Made by a program: the position numbers and the translations under genes. Under the pieces are notes generated by a model, which had not been told where the DNA came from, did no database searches, and was given only the letters and a program-made list of their open reading frames with translations. From the NCBI GenBank assembly GCA_027355725.1, contig DAIEHI010000224.1, positions 1-33,920 on the forward strand: a stretch of 33,920 bases of DNA, written 5' to 3'. This stretch comes from Acidimicrobiaceae bacterium. GTDB lineage: Bacteria > Actinomycetota > Acidimicrobiia > Acidimicrobiales > RAAP-2. Positions 32,288 to 33,920 of this stretch are shown here, piece after piece; position 1 is the stretch's first letter, and each line of letters begins with the position of its first letter.

Positions 32288-33920
32288 CAGATGATGATGT
32301 TGACCAGACGCGGCGGACGAGCGACGACCCTCTTCACCGTGGCGCCGGCGAGGTCGTGGACGATCTCGGGAGCGCTGAGCGCCAGCGCTTCGGCTTCGCT
32401 CTCGCTGAGTGAGGGCGAGACCTCGAGTCGGGCGCGGACCTTGCCGTTGATCTGGACGACCATGGTCACGGTCTCTTCTATGACGAGGCTCGGGTCAGCA
32501 ACGGGCCAGCGCTGCTCGTGCACCGTCTTCTCACCCGGATAGCGCTGTTCCCATATCTCGGCTGCGACGTGGGGTGACATGGGTGCGAGCATCTTGAGCA
32601 TGGTCTCGATCGCCTCGTCGAAGGTCTTCTTCTCGGCCCCGTGCTCACTTCTCGCCCACTTGGACACCGTGTTCAACAGTTCCATGAGAGCCGCGACCGC
32701 GGTGTTGTAGCTCCATCGCTCGAAGTCGTCCGTGACACGCTGCACGGTCCGGTGCACGGCGTGGCGAACCGCGAGGTCGCTGTCGTCAAAGGTGTCGTGG
32801 AAGTTCACCTCGTGCTCGTCACAGAGTCGATAGAAGCGGTCGAGGAATCGTCCACAGCCTTCGATGAGCTCCTCAGTCTGGCTCGTCCAGTCAACGTCGT
32901 CCGCAGGGGGGCCGACGAAGAGATGAAAGAGTCGAAGTCCGTCGGCGCCCACCGTCTCGTAGTACTTCTCGGGTGCGATCAGGTTGCCCTTGGACTTTGA
33001 CATCTTGGCGCCGTCGAGGCGGATCATGCCCTGGGTGAACAGCCGTCGAAAGGGCTCTCGGGGAAGACCCGGCGCGAACCCCACGTCGACCAGCGCCTTC
33101 ATGTAGAAGCGCGCGTAGAGCAGGTGCAGGATCGCGTGCTCGATGCCACCGATGTACTGATCGACCGGCATCCACTTCGCCACCTCGACGGGGTCGAAGG
33201 GCTTGTCGGGCGTGAAGGGGTCGGCGTAGCGAAGGAAGTACCACGAGGAGTCGGTGAAGGTGTCCATCGTGTCGGTCTCTCGTCGAGCCGGTCCCCCACA
33301 GATCGGACACGTCGTCGAGCGAAATCCCTCGTGGGTGGCGAGCGGCGACTGACCGCTCTTATCCATCGTGACGTCGTCGGGCGCGACGACGGGCAACTGG
33401 TCCTCGGGCACCGCGACGATGCCGTGCTCGTCGCAGTAGACGACGGGGATCGGGCACCCCCAGAAACGCTGGCGCGACACCAACCAGTCGCGAAGTCGGA
33501 AGTTGACCTTGGCTTCGCCCTGAGCGTGGGCGACGAGGAACTCCGTCGCGGCCTGCTTCGCGCTCTTTGTGTCGAGACCGTTCATGAACCCTGAATTGAT
33601 GTGTGGGCCGTCACCGGAGAACGCGCCACCGTCAAAGTCCGCGGGCGGCTCAACGGTTCGAACAACGGGCAACCCGTACACGCCGGCGAAGGCGTAGTCG
33701 CGCTCGTCTTCGGCGGGCACCGCCATGATCGCGCCCGTACCGTAGGTGCCGAGCACGTAGTCGGCCACGTACACGGGCACGGGTTCGTTGGTGAAGGGGT
33801 TGATCACGTAACTGCCCGTGAACGCACCACGCTTCTCGAGACCCTCTCCCGCGTCAGAGGACGCGGTGCGCTCGAGCTCACTTGCGGACGTCGCTCGCTC
33901 CACGAGCGCCGCGACCGCGT
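32287..33920 (-). CDS. leuS: Leucyl-tRNA synthetase (N-terminus beyond window edge)
   Basis: LeuRS charges tRNA-Leu and edits mischarged amino acids. The reading frame stays open to the window edge, so this is the C-terminal part, at least 544 residues out of an expected 800 or more. Visible features are the end of the CP1 editing domain (TGAIMAVPAEDERDYAFA), the WLVSRQRFWGCPIPVVYC block, a zinc-binding CPICGG, the SSWYFLRY region, and the KMSKS signature near 32992-33006. The anticodon-binding helical bundle and C-terminal domain finish with VVQINGKVRARLEV. There is no frameshift. A YgjP-type protease is coupled downstream. Confidence 0.97.
   Translation of the reverse strand, partial: AVAALVERATSASELERTASSDAGEGLEKRGAFTGSYVINPFTNEPVPVYVADYVLGTYGTGAIMAVPAEDERDYAFAGVYGLPVVRTVEPPADFDGGAFSGDGPHINSGFMNGLDTKSAKQAATEFLVAHAQGEAKVNFRLRDWLVSRQRFWGCPIPVVYCDEHGIVAVPEDQLPVVAPDDVTMDKSGQSPLATHEGFRSTTCPICGGPARRETDTMDTFTDSSWYFLRYADPFTPDKPFDPVEVAKWMPVDQYIGGIEHAILHLLYARFYMKALVDVGFAPGLPREPFRRLFTQGMIRLDGAKMSKSKGNLIAPEKYYETVGADGLRLFHLFVGPPADDVDWTSQTEELIEGCGRFLDRFYRLCDEHEVNFHDTFDDSDLAVRHAVHRTVQRVTDDFERWSYNTAVAALMELLNTVSKWARSEHGAEKKTFDEAIETMLKMLAPMSPHVAAEIWEQRYPGEKTVHEQRWPVADPSLVIEETVTMVVQINGKVRARLEVSPSLSESEAEALALSAPEIVHDLAGATVKRVVARPPRLVNIII

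Overview
The window is a dense, GC-rich (about 63% by eye) bacterial chromosome segment with 35 protein-coding genes and almost no spacer DNA. Gene content and order point to a high-GC actinobacterium: an hrcA-dnaJ-rsmE-hinT-phoH-ybeY-corC-era cluster, a FolP2-type dihydropteroate synthase homologue, a PAC2-family protein, a DUF2332-like protein, frequent GTG starts and many apparently leaderless genes. I lean towards the class Acidimicrobiia, but that placement is inference and I cannot name a genus. I found no tRNA or rRNA gene, CRISPR array, insertion sequence, prophage or integron.

Layout. 8-2691 (minus): DNA primase followed by a 4-bp-overlapping, divergent sigma-70 factor in the place where rpoD usually sits. 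2759-6127 (plus): a DrrA/DrrB-type ABC exporter whose ATPase has lost its Walker B segment, then a hotdog thioesterase and an MFS exporter. 6189-11743 (minus): uppS, a 71-residue membrane protein, recO, photolyase, hemW and glycyl-tRNA synthetase. 11804-14737 (plus): a DinG/XPD-type Fe-S helicase and a TauE/SafE-type permease. 14739-21595 (minus): an eight-gene heat-shock, RNA-maturation and ribosome-biogenesis operon starting with hrcA under a CIRCE operator. 21667-23262 (plus): a DUF2332-like gene and a DinB/DUF664-like gene. 23263-25451: divergent lepA and rpsT. 25640-26785: a DUF2892 membrane protein behind two adjacent palindromes, and a secreted SGNH hydrolase. 26964-28831 (minus): folP2-type gene and holA. 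28987-31679 (plus): a phosphotransferase-fold kinase, a PAC2 protein and a short-chain dehydrogenase. 31703 to the end (minus): leuS, cut by the window edge, and a YgjP-type metallopeptidase.

Most of the window is housekeeping: replication, translation, heat-shock control, cell-wall lipid carrier synthesis and repair. I did not find a clear new multi-gene system. The observations most worth a second look are: (1) a clean in-frame loss of about 22 residues carrying Walker B and the catalytic glutamate from the DrrA-like ATPase, at a short-repeat junction; (2) a recurrent TANNNT-N6/7-(A/G)TG arrangement that makes nine genes look leaderless, in places using the upstream gene's stop codon as the first three bases of the -10; (3) a non-canonical sigma factor in the rpoD position; and (4) dense palindrome clusters upstream of the DUF2892, TauE-like and SGNH genes. 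A by-eye excess of the hexamer TTCGAA is also noted. All start choices and promoters are read from sequence only.
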